From the NCBI GenBank assembly GCA_028290085.1, contig JAQGKN010000608.1, positions 1 through 8,401 on the forward strand: a stretch of 8,401 nucleotides of DNA, read 5' to 3'. Below the pieces are notes generated by a model, which did not search any database, was not told the origin of the DNA, and saw only the letters and a program-made list of their open reading frames with translations. Below are positions 7,891 to 8,401 of this stretch, in pieces. The stretch is from Hyphomicrobiales bacterium (GTDB lineage: Bacteria; Pseudomonadota; Alphaproteobacteria; Rhizobiales; Beijerinckiaceae). Each line of letters begins with the position of its first letter. Position 1 is the stretch's first letter. Both the position numbers and the translations under genes were made by a program.

Positions 7891-7894
7891 GAGG
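7890..7894 (+). promoter_or_regulatory. Shine-Dalgarno site of hpnH overlapping the dxs stop
   Basis: GGAGG begins on the last base of the dxs TAG stop and is followed by four bases and the hpnH ATG at 7899. A ribosome ending dxs would uncover or occupy this site, so translational coupling is likely. Confidence 0.75.
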
Positions 7895-7898
7895 CAGA

Positions 7899-8401
7899 AT
7901 GGGCCTTTCACTGATGCAGACAATCCGCGTCGGCGGCTATGTCGCGCGCCAGCATCTGTCAGGGCGCAAGCGTTATCCACTCGTGCTGATGCTCGAGCCG
8001 CTGTTTCGCTGCAACCTCGCGTGCTCTGGATGCGGCAAGATCAATTACCCCGACAAGATCCTCAATCGCCGCCTCTCCGTCGACGACTGCCTGCACGCCG
8101 TCGATGAATGTGGCGCGCCCGTCGTGTCCATCGCAGGCGGCGAGCCGCTTCTGCACCGTGAGATGGCCGAGATCGTCGAGGCGATCGTTGCGCGCAGGAA
8201 ATTCGTCTACCTCTGTTCGAACGCCCTTCTCATGAAGAAGAAGCTGCGGGAGTACAGGCCGAGTGCCTATTTCACCTGGTCGGTCCATCTCGATGGCGAC
8301 CGCGAGACGCATGATCGCGCCGTATCGCAACAGGGCGTTTACGATCGCGCAGTCGAAGCGATCCATGCGGCAAAATCAGAGGGTTTCCGCGTCACGGTCA
8401 A
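7899..8401 (+). CDS. hpnH: Adenosylhopane synthase HpnH, radical SAM enzyme, N-terminal part (runs off the window)
   Basis: 167 codons are present; the family is roughly 320-380 residues, so about half is missing past the window end. The radical SAM cluster motif is C38-N-L-A-C42-S-G-C45, which binds the 4Fe-4S cluster. GGEP (80-83) is the SAM-binding motif and [12 protein letters not shown] follows in the barrel. The opening [22 protein letters not shown] and the segment [24 protein letters not shown] are characteristic of HpnH. The enzyme uses a 5'-deoxyadenosyl radical from SAM to add adenosyl to diploptene, giving adenosylhopane, the precursor of C35 bacteriohopanepolyols. It follows dxs by 8 bp with a GGAGG site overlapping that stop, so both are one operon; hpnN on the other side diverges. 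Further hopanoid genes such as hpnG may follow, but they lie outside the window. Confidence 0.95.
   Translation, partial: MGLSLMQTIRVGGYVARQHLSGRKRYPLVLMLEPLFRCNLACSGCGKINYPDKILNRRLSVDDCLHAVDECGAPVVSIAGGEPLLHREMAEIVEAIVARRKFVYLCSNALLMKKKLREYRPSAYFTWSVHLDGDRETHDRAVSQQGVYDRAVEAIHAAKSEGFRVTV

Overview
The window is GC-rich bacterial chromosomal DNA with tightly packed genes. Most open frames on the opposite strands are shadows of real genes. The hopanoid genes (an HpnN-type RND transporter, an HpnH-type radical SAM enzyme and a 1-deoxy-D-xylulose-5-phosphate synthase beside them) point to a hopanoid-making Gram-negative bacterium, most likely an alphaproteobacterium. That placement is an inference from gene content and base composition. 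No tRNA, rRNA, insertion sequence, CRISPR array or phage gene was seen.

Left module (1-3128). The N-terminal 444 residues of a HyuA-type hydantoinase/5-oxoprolinase run leftward off the window edge. Facing it across a 144-bp gap are two rightward IclR-family regulator genes in tandem. The gap holds two perfect-core inverted repeats centred 22 bp apart. Both fit TGRAA-N5-TTYC, the architecture expected of IclR-family operators. They sit just downstream of a leftward TTGACA element, as expected if one or both regulators control the hydantoinase operon. The substrate cannot be read from the sequence; a HyuB partner is expected outside the window.

Right module (3181-8401). This is hopanoid lipid metabolism. 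hpnN (leftward) encodes the inner-membrane RND transporter that moves hopanoids to the outer membrane. Facing away from it across a 219-bp gap are dxs and hpnH (rightward). dxs supplies isoprenoid precursor through the MEP pathway. hpnH makes adenosylhopane, the first step from C30 hopenes to C35 bacteriohopanepolyols, and is cut by the window end. dxs and hpnH are separated by 8 bp and a Shine-Dalgarno overlaps the dxs stop, so they form an operon. The gap between hpnN and dxs contains a strong hairpin.

The two modules meet at a convergent 52-bp junction (3129-3180) and have no evident functional link. I see no wholly undescribed system here. The points most worth following up are the tandem operator pair, the paired IclR genes, and the compact dxs tied to hopanoid side-chain synthesis.
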